In this document: one piece after another, positions 1-8,182 of the stretch
How positions within the stretch are numbered: position 1 is the stretch's first letter
Layout of the letters: every line of letters starts with the position of its first letter
Source: JBBQRS01 sp038214535
GTDB lineage: Bacteria; Chloroflexota; Anaerolineae; CG2-30-64-16
Reading direction: 5' to 3'
Assembly (NCBI GenBank): GCA_038214535.1
Contig: JBBQRS010000046.1
Span: forward strand, 1 to 35,905
DNA: 35,905 bases
Made by a program: the position numbers and the translations under genes
The notes under the pieces: model-generated
The model's database searches: none
The model's input: only the letters and a program-made list of their open reading frames with translations
What the model was told of the DNA's origin: nothing

Positions 1-1
1 C

Positions 2-190
2 GGCAAGGTCATGGCCGCCGACGTCGTCAAGCTGACCTCCGCCGAAACCGCGGGCGGCCTGCCCGTGACCATCAAGGTCGAAGACGGCAAGGTCTTCATC
101 AATGACGCCCAGGTCACCACGGCGGACGTCGTCGCCTCCAACGGCGTGATCCACGTGATTGACACCGTGCTCCTGCCGCCGAGCAACTAA
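2..190 (+). CDS. Fasciclin-domain protein, C-terminal end (partial)
   Basis: Only the last 62 codons are present; the gene starts left of the window. The translation reads GKVMAADVVKLTSAE, then a beta-rich stretch containing VKVEDGKV-like residues (IKVEDGKVFIND), and ends in NGVIHVIDTVLLPP. The pattern 'G..V.I.DG.V.IN.A.V...D...NGVIHVID.VLLP' is the characteristic end (H2 region) of a fasciclin/FAS1 domain, found in secreted or surface proteins thought to act in adhesion. The domain ends right at the stop codon, so no further C-terminal domain follows. A strong hairpin lies 21 bases downstream. What lies N-terminal of this (signal peptide, more FAS1 copies) cannot be seen. Confidence 0.85.
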   Translation, partial: GKVMAADVVKLTSAETAGGLPVTIKVEDGKVFINDAQVTTADVVASNGVIHVIDTVLLPPSN

Positions 191-211
191 TCTGCCTTCG
201 GCTTAAGGCGG

Positions 212-241
212 GGCGGGATAGATCGTCTGATCTATCCCGCC
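212..241 (+). terminator. Hairpin after the fasciclin gene
   Basis: A perfect 13-bp inverted repeat (GGCGGGATAGATC / GATCTATCCCGCC) with a 4-base loop GTCT begins 21 bases after the fasciclin stop. There is no clear T-run after it, so it may be a processing or stability hairpin rather than a classical intrinsic terminator. Confidence 0.6.
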
Positions 242-333
242 TCTGTGGCTTAAGATTCCTGATCCCCGCCGACTGAATCCGCAATCGCTCCTTTACGATC
301 AGCATAACGTCTCCCATCCTCCCATCGGACTGG

Positions 334-362
334 TTGACGCATCCGCTACCCGGCGTTACAAT
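334..362 (+). promoter_or_regulatory. Sigma70-type promoter of the GH3-like gene
   Basis: TTGACG at 334-339, 17-base spacer, TACAAT at 357-362. The expected transcription start, about 7 bases after the -10, falls at roughly 369, only about 5 bases before the ATG at 374. No Shine-Dalgarno sequence fits in that space, so the mRNA is predicted to be leaderless or nearly so. Confidence 0.6.
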
Positions 363-373
363 GTTACCCAAGC

Positions 374-3300
374 ATGAGACGCATCGTAACGATCTTCTGG
401 GTGTTCGTATGGCTGGCGAACCTCTTGCTGGGTTCGGCGGCGCCGGCCATGGCGCGACCCGCCTCCAATGATTCTCCGCAAGCGGTCTCGAAGACGCACT
501 TCGTTCCGCCGCGCCAGCAAACTGCGCCGGGCGAGAAAGCGGTGCAGACTACGGCCACTCAGGTCCCTCCGATTGACGTCGCGCCGTTCATGGCAGAGAT
601 GACAGTTGCAGATAAAGTCGGTCAGTTGTTCCTCGTCACTTTTCAGGGCGCGGACATCTCCGAAGACTCCGATATCACCACGCTGGTGCGTGATTATCGC
701 GTCGGCGGTGTGGTCTTGCTGCCCGCCAACGACAATTTCCGCAGCATTCCGATTGATGTCACCGCGCCACAGGCTTCCGGGCGGGCCAGCGCCAATGAAT
801 TGACGACTCCCGAGCAAATCGTCCGGCTGACGAACGCGCTCCAGGCTTTCGCCATGAGCGCGCCGCGCCCGATCACGGCGACCATCCCGCTGACAACTAC
901 AGCGACCGTGACGCCAACAGTCGCCGCCACCGCGTCACCCGTCATCACGCCGACAGTTGACACAGGGGTGCGCACCCCCCTCCTCATCGGCATTGACTGG
1001 ACGGGCGATGACACGGGACTCTTCTCAGGGGCGGGGGGGTTCTCCCCTTACGCGACGGGCATGGCGCTCGGCGCAACCTGGACGCCGGAACTCGCGAACA
1101 AGACCGGCGAGCTGATGGGTGCAGAACTGCGCGACGTCGGGGTTAACCTGATTCTGGGGCCGACCCTCGACGTGCTGGACGTACCCCGTCCGGGCAATCG
1201 CGGCGACCTGGGCGTCAGCGCCTTCGGGGGTGATCCGTTCTGGGTGGGCAGCATGGGGCAAGCCTACATCCGCGGCGTACAGACCGGCAGCGACGGCAGC
1301 GTCCTCACGGCAGCCAAACACTTCCCAGGCCAGGGCGGCAGCGACCGGCGACCGGAAGATGAGGTCGCGACCATCCAGAAATCGGTGGATCAACTGCGTC
1401 AGATCGAGCTGGCCCCGTTTGCCGCGGTCACCGCAGGCGGCAACCCGCTTGCACCCGGTACGACCGCCGCGCTCATGACCTCGCACATCCGTTACCGCGG
1501 GTTCCAGGGCAACATTCGCCAATTGACGCCGCCCATCAGCCTTGCGCCTCAGTTGCAAGACCTCATGGGATTAGACGAGTTCGCCGCGTGGCATGAAGCA
1601 GGTGGGGTGCTCATCAGCGACGCGTTAGGCGTGCCAGCCCTACGCCGCTACTATGACCCCGCGTTGTTAAAATTCCCGCATCGTCAGGTCGCACAGGACG
1701 CGTTTCTGGCCGGCAACGACATGCTCTATCTGTCGCGGTTTGCTCTGACCGACGATTGGAAAGCGCAATACCAGGCCATCCGCGAGACGATCCTCTTCTT
1801 CCAGGATAAATACGGAAAAGACCCCGACTTCCGGGCGCGCGTTGATGCGGCTGTCGAACGCATCTTGCGCATGAAGCTGGGCAGCTATGGCGGTTCATGG
1901 GAGAATTCAGCCTACGAACGAAACCCGGCAGGGCTGGCGAATCGCGTTGGGCAAGGCAGCGCCGTGACGATGGCCGTCTCGCGCGCAGGGCTGACGCTGA
2001 TTGATCCAGGCCCGCAAGAGTTGGCCGACCGGATGCCCACTGCACCGCTGGCCGATGAGAAAATCGTGATCTTCACGGACACTCGCGAGGTGACCGAGTG
2101 CCCCGAATGCGCTCCCCGGCCCATCATTGCCGCAGATGCGCTGCAAGAGATCATTCTGCGCCTTTACGGCCCCGAGGCCACCGGGCTGGTCAACCCGGCG
2201 AACATCCAGAGCCTGACCTATGCAGACTTGAACCGAATGCTGACCTCACCGCTGGGAAGCGAAAATGAGGTCGAGCGCGCCATCACCGAGGCGCGCTGGT
2301 TGGTTTTCGGACAACTCGACTATAACGTGGTGGACTATCCCGAATCGGCCGCGTTGCGCACGTTTCTCTCGGAGCGATCCGACAGCCTACGCGACAAGCG
2401 ACTCATTGTGCTGGCCTTCCGCGCGCCCTACTATTTGGACACCACAGAGATCAGCAAATTGACGGCCTATTTTGGTGTGTACGGGGCCAGTTCTCCGTTC
2501 CTGGAGATGGCAGTGCGCGCCCTCTTCCGAGAGTTCACGCCAGTCGGCGCGCCGCCGGTCAGCGTGCCGGGCATCAATTACGACCTGATCCGCCAGTTGG
2601 AACCGGATCCCGGCCAGGTTATCACCCTGAACCCCATTGGCCCGGCGGAGGTCATCAGCGGCAGCATTCAGGTGGGTAGTTACATTGACCTGGAGTCCGG
2701 CATCATCCTCGACCGCAAGGGTCATCCCGTGCCGGACGGCACGCCCGTTGAGTTCCAGTTGGTCTACCCGAAGGAAGGACTGGCGCTCGCGCCCCAGGTC
2801 GAGACCACCATCGGGGGGAAGGCGCACACAACGGTCGCGCTCGACCGGCCCGGCGAGTTGTGGATCACTGCGCAAGCCGGCGAGGCCAAGAATTCTACCC
2901 GCATCCAGTTGAAAGTGGGCGGTGACTCGCCGGGCAGCATTGCGACGGTCGTTCCCACGCCCACGCCGCAACCGACAACCACCGCGACCGAGACGCCGCA
3001 ACCGACGCCAACGGTGACGATGACGCCGCTGCCGCCCAGCCCGACCCCCGTGCCGCCGCCGGTAGAGCCGCCGTCGCCCCAACCGCGCGTCGCCTTCCCG
3101 GCATTCTTCTTTGCTATGTTGGGCACGGCAGGCGCGGCGGGCCTCGCGTTCCTGTTGATGCTGCGTAAAGAGCAAACCGACGGCGTCACGGCGCCCTCAT
3201 TGACCGCCGCGCTGGGTCAACCGATGGCTGCTGCGCTATGGGCAGGCGTCGCAGGCTGGGTTGCCTATTTGCTCTACGCGACCGGTTTTCTGCCCGGCGC

Positions 3301-3427
3301 AACACAAATGCAATCGGCCGGTCATGCCTGGGCGGCCGGAACCGTCAGCCTTCTAAGCGGGCTATTGACCCTGATTTGGACGGCGCGAAAGCCTGAGCAC
3401 CGGCAGGATACCGCCACAGACGTATAG
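374..3427 (+). CDS. Secreted, membrane-anchored glycoside hydrolase family 3-like protein
   Basis: A 1017-residue protein with an N-terminal signal peptide (hydrophobic residues 4-20, likely cleavage after AMA near residue 27). Residues about 70-510 form a GH3 (beta-N-acetylhexosaminidase/beta-glucosidase type) domain: KVGQLFLVTF, the KHFPGQG motif at 315-321 (family KHFPGHG) and LISDALG with the likely nucleophile Asp416. Inside this domain, residues about 167-197 form a Thr/Pro/Val-rich low-complexity insertion. The Asp-His dyad that follows KHFPGHG in NagZ-type enzymes is not found; the local sequence is GSDRRPEDEV. A second alpha/beta region follows, then an Ig-like domain (about 770-850), a Pro/Thr linker (about 860-905) and three hydrophobic segments at the C-terminus that would anchor it in the membrane. 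The fold assignment is firm; the substrate and even activity are uncertain. The downstream gene is convergent. Confidence 0.85.
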   Translation: MRRIVTIFWVFVWLANLLLGSAAPAMARPASNDSPQAVSKTHFVPPRQQTAPGEKAVQTTATQVPPIDVAPFMAEMTVADKVGQLFLVTFQGADISEDSDITTLVRDYRVGGVVLLPANDNFRSIPIDVTAPQASGRASANELTTPEQIVRLTNALQAFAMSAPRPITATIPLTTTATVTPTVAATASPVITPTVDTGVRTPLLIGIDWTGDDTGLFSGAGGFSPYATGMALGATWTPELANKTGELMGAELRDVGVNLILGPTLDVLDVPRPGNRGDLGVSAFGGDPFWVGSMGQAYIRGVQTGSDGSVLTAAKHFPGQGGSDRRPEDEVATIQKSVDQLRQIELAPFAAVTAGGNPLAPGTTAALMTSHIRYRGFQGNIRQLTPPISLAPQLQDLMGLDEFAAWHEAGGVLISDALGVPALRRYYDPALLKFPHRQVAQDAFLAGNDMLYLSRFALTDDWKAQYQAIRETILFFQDKYGKDPDFRARVDAAVERILRMKLGSYGGSWENSAYERNPAGLANRVGQGSAVTMAVSRAGLTLIDPGPQELADRMPTAPLADEKIVIFTDTREVTECPECAPRPIIAADALQEIILRLYGPEATGLVNPANIQSLTYADLNRMLTSPLGSENEVERAITEARWLVFGQLDYNVVDYPESAALRTFLSERSDSLRDKRLIVLAFRAPYYLDTTEISKLTAYFGVYGASSPFLEMAVRALFREFTPVGAPPVSVPGINYDLIRQLEPDPGQVITLNPIGPAEVISGSIQVGSYIDLESGIILDRKGHPVPDGTPVEFQLVYPKEGLALAPQVETTIGGKAHTTVALDRPGELWITAQAGEAKNSTRIQLKVGGDSPGSIATVVPTPTPQPTTTATETPQPTPTVTMTPLPPSPTPVPPPVEPPSPQPRVAFPAFFFAMLGTAGAAGLAFLLMLRKEQTDGVTAPSLTAALGQPMAAALWAGVAGWVAYLLYATGFLPGATQMQSAGHAWAAGTVSLLSGLLTLIWTARKPEHRQDTATDV

Positions 3428-3446
3428 CCAGAGGCTCGACGGCAAC

Positions 3447-4460
3447 TCAGCGCGGCAGCACAGGCGACCAGATAGTGATCGCGATTGCAAGGACGGTGAG
3501 GAGGGCGAACGTCGCGACCAAACGGCGATGGGGTTTCATGAACCCGGCCCATGCTGGCAGGGCAAACGTCATGGGGGGGAGTTGAGATGATGCGGCAGGC
3601 TGAGAAGATGCACTGGACAACAGGTCACGAAACTCCAGCGCCGATTGAGGTCGGTCATCGGGGTGTTGCGCCATCGCCGCCAACAGGGCCTTCTCAGTCG
3701 CCGGCGAGATACGGGGATTAATATCACGCGGCGGGATGAGGCTGCCCGGCTTGAGAAACCGTTGTTTGGCGTCGGCGGGCGGCTGCCCGGTCAGTAAATG
3801 ATAGAGCGTCGCGCCCAGTGAAAACACATCGGAGCGCCCGTCCGTATGACCAGTATCGCTGCCGTATTGTTCCAGCGGCGTATAGGCCACCGTGCCGCGG
3901 CCCTGTACCACAGTCACCGTGCGGCTTTCATCGGGCTGCAACAGCTTGACCAGCCCGAAGTCAACCAGCTTCACCGTGCCGCGCGGCGTCAGCTTAATGT
4001 TGGCCGGCTTGATGTCTCGATGCAAGACGGGAGGGTCTTGCGTATGCAAATAGTTCAGGGCATCGGACAGTTGCGCCGCCCAACCCAGCACGGTCTGCTC
4101 GTCGAGGAATGCGTCCCGTCGCCTGGCGGCTTCGACCAACTGCCGCAAGTCATCGCCGGGGACGAAATCCATGACCAGATACTCGCGGCCATCCTGATCG
4201 AAAAAGTCCGAGACCTTGGGAAGGTTGGGGTGATCGAGGCGGGCGAGGGTGCTGGCTTCGCGATAAAACTGTTCGTGCGCCTGGTCACCGGCGCCGAACG
4301 CGCTGATCAGTTCGGGAAGAACTTCTTTAACGGCGCAGATGCGGCCACGCAGTCGCAAATCCTCCGCCTTATAGACGGCGCCCATGCCGCCTTGTCCGAC
4401 CAGATCAATAATTTCGTACCGTTCACGCAGTACCATACCTATGAGCAGAGCTTGAGACAT
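3447..4460 (-). CDS. PknB-type serine/threonine protein kinase with C-terminal membrane anchor
   Basis: A 337-residue Hanks-type kinase. Visible motifs: glycine loop GQGGMGAVYKA (residues 22-32), AVK with Lys45, catalytic loop HRDIKPAN (His147-Arg148-Asp149), DFG at 167-169 and a YTPLEQY activation-segment end. A single hydrophobic segment near residues 309-328 (LVATFALLTVLAIAITIW) makes it a tail-anchored cytoplasmic kinase with no extracellular sensor domain. The reading frame extends upstream by 46 codons, but MSQALLIG at 4460 is taken as start because the kinase domain begins immediately after it and the predicted promoter lies inside the extension. It is divergent from an FHA-winged-helix regulator, a likely phosphorylation partner (inferred). 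Confidence 0.92.
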   Translation of the reverse strand: MSQALLIGMVLRERYEIIDLVGQGGMGAVYKAEDLRLRGRICAVKEVLPELISAFGAGDQAHEQFYREASTLARLDHPNLPKVSDFFDQDGREYLVMDFVPGDDLRQLVEAARRRDAFLDEQTVLGWAAQLSDALNYLHTQDPPVLHRDIKPANIKLTPRGTVKLVDFGLVKLLQPDESRTVTVVQGRGTVAYTPLEQYGSDTGHTDGRSDVFSLGATLYHLLTGQPPADAKQRFLKPGSLIPPRDINPRISPATEKALLAAMAQHPDDRPQSALEFRDLLSSASSQPAASSQLPPMTFALPAWAGFMKPHRRLVATFALLTVLAIAITIWSPVLPR

Positions 4461-4512
4461 CCTGTACCTGACATGCGGATTACTGGAGAATGGGCATTCA
4501 TCCGACAATGTG

Positions 4513-4541
4513 ATTATGACCCAGGCCGCAAGGCCTGTCAA
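4513..4541 (-). promoter_or_regulatory. Kinase promoter with a palindrome filling its spacer
   Basis: On the minus strand, TTGACA (4541-4536), 17-base spacer, CATAAT (4518-4513), a near-consensus sigma70-type promoter with its start near 4506 and a leader of about 46 bases before the kinase ATG. The spacer and the end of the -35 contain a perfect 16-base palindrome CAGGCC-GCAA-GGCCTG (4522-4537), a position typical of a repressor or activator site. Which protein binds is unknown; the adjacent FHA-winged-helix protein is one candidate. Confidence 0.65.
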
Positions 4542-4607
4542 GAAGATCGGCGCATCCGCAGCAACCATCGCTCTACCGCCAAACACATCGGAGTGCAAAC
4601 TGTGACT

Positions 4608-5264
4608 ATGGCTTATCTACCCGATCAGCGCGAGTCCGAGATGCTGGTGCTTCAAAGAGGCGGCGAGCCCGGAATGATCTGGCCGCTGGAGCGCCGGACG
4701 ATTACGATTGGGCGCAATTCCGACTGCGAAATCGTGCTGGATGACCGCCAAGTCTCGCGCTATCACGCACGCATCATCTGGCGCAACGACCATTATGAAG
4801 TGGAAGACCTCGGCAGCAAAAACGGCACTCATCTGAACGGCCGCGAGGTCTCGGAAGCCGAGACGCTGCACGACGGCGACGAAGTGCAGATCGCCCTGCG
4901 CTACAAGCTCGCTTTCGTAGATGCCGGCGCAACCGCTCCGTTGGCCTTCGATGAGAACAAAGAGTTGGGGCTGCGGCTCGACCCGGCGGCCCGACAAGTG
5001 TATGTCAACGGGCGAATACTGGAGCCGCCGTTGTCCGTCCAGCAATATCGCTTGCTCGAGGTCGTCGTCGGCAGCCCGGGCGTGGTCGGTCGCGACGAAA
5101 TTGTGCGCGCCGTGTGGGCCGACGCCGCGGAAAGCGGCGTATCGGAGCAATCCATTGACGCGCTGGTGCGCCGGCTGCGCGAACGCCTCGCTGAGACCGA
5201 CCCGGATCATCAATATCTCGTCACCATGCGCGGCCACGGGTTCCGCTTCGAGAACAAAACGTGA
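4608..5264 (+). CDS. FHA domain-winged helix transcriptional regulator
   Basis: A 218-residue two-domain protein. Residues about 12-105 are a forkhead-associated (FHA) phosphothreonine-binding domain with the conserved ITIGR (Arg36), SRYHA (Ser50, His53) and SKNGT (70-74) residues. Residues about 120-215 are an OmpR/PhoB-type winged helix: L-D-P-AARQVYVNG, LSVQQYRLLE, an R-E-IVRAVW stretch and the closing RGHGFRFE. It resembles EmbR of mycobacteria in combining FHA and winged helix, but the order is reversed and no BTAD domain is present. Start is ATG 4608; an in-frame GTG at 4602 has better spacing (8 bases) from GGAG at 4590-4593 and may be the true start. It is divergent from a Ser/Thr kinase and overlaps hemW by four bases (GTGA), implying translational coupling. 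Confidence 0.88.
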   Translation: MAYLPDQRESEMLVLQRGGEPGMIWPLERRTITIGRNSDCEIVLDDRQVSRYHARIIWRNDHYEVEDLGSKNGTHLNGREVSEAETLHDGDEVQIALRYKLAFVDAGATAPLAFDENKELGLRLDPAARQVYVNGRILEPPLSVQQYRLLEVVVGSPGVVGRDEIVRAVWADAAESGVSEQSIDALVRRLRERLAETDPDHQYLVTMRGHGFRFENKT

Positions 5265-6445
5265 CGCGGCAATATCCCTATGGGCTATATCCCTACGGGA
5301 TATACCTGCACGTGCCGTTTTGCGCCGTCCGCTGTCACTACTGTGACTTCAACACCTACGACGGGCTGGAAGCGCAATTCGACGCCTACGTGGCTGCGCT
5401 CTGCGCCGAAATTCGCCACAGCGGCGCGGCGCTTGGCCGGCCACGTGTCCGCACAATCTTCATCGGCGGCGGCACGCCGACCGTGCTCGCGCCGGAGTTG
5501 TTGGGCAAGCTGCTGACAGCCTGCCGGGACGCGTTTGATATTTTGCCCGGCGCGGAGATCACCAGCGAAGCCAACCCCGGAACCGTGGATCGGGCGCGCT
5601 TCACGGCGCTGCGCGCGCTGGGCGTCAACCGGCTCAGCATGGGCGTGCAAAGCTTCGACGATGCGGAGTTGCGGTGGTTGGGTCGGATACATAGCGCCGA
5701 TGAGGCGGCACGCTCGTTCGAGGCGGCGCGTGCGGCGGGCTTTGATGACATCAACCTCGACTTCATGTTCGGCCTGCCGGGGCAGCAACCCGCCACATGG
5801 ACGCGTACCCTGACGCACGCCCTCGCGCTGGCCCCGGAACATCTCTCGCTCTACAGCCTGATCGTCGAGGAAGGCACGCCTCTTGCCGATTGGGTGCGCC
5901 GCGGCGTCGTGACCGAGCCGGATGATGATCTGGCGGCAGACCTCTATCTGCAAGCGATGGAAACTCTGGCAGCGCATGGCCTATCGCAGTATGAAATCTC
6001 AAACTGGAGCCGGCCGGGGCGCGAGTGCCGGCACAACCTCGTTTACTGGCGCAACGAGCCGTATCTGGGGTTCGGCGCAGGCGCACACAGCTTCGACCTG
6101 GACCCCCTTGAATCGGGCGCGGGGCGGCGCTGGTGGAACGTGCGGCCCGTCCCCGCATACATCAAGCGGATTCAGGCGGGGCAAAGCGCAAGCTCAGGGG
6201 AAGAGACCATTGCACCCCGGCTGGCGATGGGTGAAACGATGATGGTGGGCTTGCGATTGGTGCAGGAAGGCGTAACCGAAGCCCGCTTCAACTCGCGCTT
6301 TGGCGTGAGCCTTGCCGAGGCTTTCGGTGAGACCATTGCGGAACTGGTCGCGGACGGATTGCTCGAATGCCTGCCCGATCGCATCCGGCTCACGGAGCGG
6401 GGCCGATTGCTGGGGAACCAGGTTTTCGCAGCCTTCTTGCCCTAA
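5261..6445 (+). CDS. hemW: HemW-like radical SAM protein (heme chaperone/coproporphyrinogen oxidase-like)
   Basis: A 394-residue radical SAM enzyme. The iron-sulfur motif is Cys21-x3-Cys25-x2-Cys28 followed by DFN, the HemW type (HemN would carry an additional Cys here). GGGTPT, the SEANPGT and NRLSMGVQS stretches, and a C-terminal HemN-like domain ending in a winged-helix-like LTERGRLLGNQVF also fit. HemW proteins bind heme and are thought to deliver it to respiratory enzymes; older annotations call them oxygen-independent coproporphyrinogen III oxidase. The start is GTG 5261, overlapping the regulator's stop by four bases; no in-frame ATG precedes the motif. The first codons contain a tandem YPYG and an exact DNA palindrome (5286-5304). 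No heme biosynthesis genes are adjacent. Confidence 0.9.
   Translation: MTRQYPYGLYPYGIYLHVPFCAVRCHYCDFNTYDGLEAQFDAYVAALCAEIRHSGAALGRPRVRTIFIGGGTPTVLAPELLGKLLTACRDAFDILPGAEITSEANPGTVDRARFTALRALGVNRLSMGVQSFDDAELRWLGRIHSADEAARSFEAARAAGFDDINLDFMFGLPGQQPATWTRTLTHALALAPEHLSLYSLIVEEGTPLADWVRRGVVTEPDDDLAADLYLQAMETLAAHGLSQYEISNWSRPGRECRHNLVYWRNEPYLGFGAGAHSFDLDPLESGAGRRWWNVRPVPAYIKRIQAGQSASSGEETIAPRLAMGETMMVGLRLVQEGVTEARFNSRFGVSLAEAFGETIAELVADGLLECLPDRIRLTERGRLLGNQVFAAFLP
5286..5304. repeat. Perfect palindrome in the 5' codons of hemW
   Basis: TATATCCC-TAC-GGGATATA, an 8-bp inverted repeat with a 3-base centre, lies 25 bases into the hemW gene. It overlaps a near-tandem duplication (TATCCCTATGGGC / TATCCCTACGGGA) that encodes YPYG twice. 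It could form an mRNA hairpin near the start codon or be a protein-binding site; nothing shows which. Confidence 0.5.
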
Positions 6446-6650
6446 GGATTCCCAAAACTGTTAAGATTCCACCATTTCGCCCTTAATCTGCTACACTACC
6501 AACATACCTATCGAGGCATGATTCAGTCGAATCTATCCGAGAATTCTGTAGCTTATGGCCTCGTGCCCGTCCGCGACGCCCACAAGGGGCTAAACTACGA
6601 ATATTCGGAAGACACTCAGTCTTCTTGTTTGCGAACAAGCTCTTTGCGTT

Positions 6651-7994
6651 ATGAGACGTCTTAATCTGGATGTTTTGTCCCGCGCGGCAATGGTGCTGCA
6701 CCTCAACGGGGCCACAGCCCAAGCAACCGGTGGCCGCCCTCCGGGCGCGAGTCTTCCGCATATCCTGTTTCACCCGGTGTCACAACAAGAAATCAACCAC
6801 CGCAACGTGGTGATTGACGCCATCGGCGTCGGCATCACGGCAGGGGTTGGCAGCTTTCTTTCGGTCTTCCTGGTGCGCCTGGGCGCGTCCAACTTCCAGG
6901 TTGGCCTGCTCACCGCCATGCCCGCGCTCACCGGCATGTTGCTTTCGATCCTGATCGGCGAGTTCCTGTCACGCCGTCCGAACATCGTGCCGTGGTTCGC
7001 CCGCTCACGCTTCGCCGTGCTGATCTGCTACGTACTTACCGGGCTGGTGCCGTTCTTCGTCCCCAACCAGACGGCCCCCACCGCCATCATCATCATCTGG
7101 GCCTTCGCAACCCTGCCCCAAACGCTGGTCTCCGTGGCGTTCACCGTGGTGATGGGGGCCATTGCAGGGCCGGGCGGCCGCCTCAATCTGATGAGTCATC
7201 GCTGGTCTGTGCTGGGCCTCACCAATTCGCTCACCGTCCTCATCATCGGCCAGATCCTCCCGATCTTCAACTTCCCGTTGAATTACCAGTTGGTCTTCAT
7301 CGCCTCCGGCATCGGCGCGCTGATCAGCGTCATTATGTCAAGCACGCTCAAACTGCCGCCGGTCGCCGCGCCCCCGCCCGCGCAAAACCTCATCGAGACG
7401 TTTCGCCACCACGGACACACGCTGCGCACCAACCGCGCCTTCATGCGCTTTGCGACAAGTTCCTTCGTGTTCCGCTGGGGCATGATGATGGCCAGCCCAC
7501 TCTTCCCGATTTACTGGGTTAAGAACATCCAGGCTACGGATCCCGCCATCGGGTTGATCAACAGCACCCAGACCATGTCTATGATGATTGGTTATTACGT
7601 GTGGAGCCGCATGTCGCGCCGGCGTGGTGAACGCTGGGTGCTGCTGGTGACCACCCTGGGCGTCTCGCTTTACCCGTTTCTGACCGCGATGACCCAACAG
7701 GTGCATGTGCTGGTGATCTGGGCGGCGCTGGCCGGGCTGTGCAGCGCGGGTGTGGACCTGGTCTTCTTCGACATCCTGCTCGATGCCTGCCCCGGAGATC
7801 AGCAGGCATCCTACATCGGGATGTTTCAATCCAGCGTGTTTCTCGCGGCGTTCCTCGCGCCGTTGGTCGGCACCGCGCTTTCATCATCGGTTGGGATTGT
7901 CCCGGCCCTCATCCTGGCAAGCGTGCTCCGTTTCGCGGGTTTTGGCCTGATGTTCGCGCTGAAGGTCGGAAAAACACCAACTAACCAAACCTGA
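6651..7994 (+). CDS. Major facilitator superfamily transporter
   Basis: A 447-residue polytopic membrane protein with about 12 hydrophobic segments in two halves, separated by a hydrophilic loop around LKLPPVAAPPPAQNLIETFRHH. The N-terminal half begins with NVVIDAIGVGITAGVGSFLSVFLVRLGASNFQVGLL and GEFLSRRPNIVPWFARSRF, a pattern common in MFS proteins of environmental bacteria with unknown substrate. No substrate can be assigned. The start ATG 6651 lacks a good Shine-Dalgarno sequence; an in-frame ATG at 6690 is an alternative, since the first 30-40 residues are hydrophilic and not needed for the fold. The 205-base gap upstream holds no gene; a 6-bp inverted repeat CTTGTT-TGCG-AACAAG (6624-6639) sits just ahead of the start. 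Confidence 0.85.
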   Translation: MRRLNLDVLSRAAMVLHLNGATAQATGGRPPGASLPHILFHPVSQQEINHRNVVIDAIGVGITAGVGSFLSVFLVRLGASNFQVGLLTAMPALTGMLLSILIGEFLSRRPNIVPWFARSRFAVLICYVLTGLVPFFVPNQTAPTAIIIIWAFATLPQTLVSVAFTVVMGAIAGPGGRLNLMSHRWSVLGLTNSLTVLIIGQILPIFNFPLNYQLVFIASGIGALISVIMSSTLKLPPVAAPPPAQNLIETFRHHGHTLRTNRAFMRFATSSFVFRWGMMMASPLFPIYWVKNIQATDPAIGLINSTQTMSMMIGYYVWSRMSRRRGERWVLLVTTLGVSLYPFLTAMTQQVHVLVIWAALAGLCSAGVDLVFFDILLDACPGDQQASYIGMFQSSVFLAAFLAPLVGTALSSSVGIVPALILASVLRFAGFGLMFALKVGKTPTNQT

Positions 7995-8029
7995 CTGACC
8001 TGAGACCATGAGTTTTCCGCAACAGCCCA

Positions 8030-8058
8030 TTGCATTCTGCCAATTTCTGCCTTACACT
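8030..8058 (+). promoter_or_regulatory. Possible promoter of the S8 protease gene
   Basis: TTGCAT (8030-8035), 17-base spacer, TACACT (8053-8058). This gives a leader of about 118 bases before the ATG at 8183. The match is moderate and is supported only by position in the 188-base gap. Confidence 0.4.
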
Positions 8059-8182
8059 GTCGGGTAAGCAAAGCTCAGCATCAGGGCCGCAAATCCGGTT
8101 CGCGCGGACCGGTCCATGCCGCGGCTTGCGGACAATCTGTGGTATAACCAGCCAGCACGCTCACGGAAGGAGAGATGCACCG

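Noticed and set aside
3846..4607. N-terminal extension of the FHA regulator by 254 codons
   Set aside because: The extension runs antisense through the kinase gene and its promoter; the FHA domain begins only after 4608.
6624..6639. CTTGTT-TGCG-AACAAG as a LexA-like operator
   Set aside because: It does not match the GAAC-N4-GTTC or CGAAC-type boxes I know and the neighbouring gene is a transporter; left as a plain small inverted repeat.
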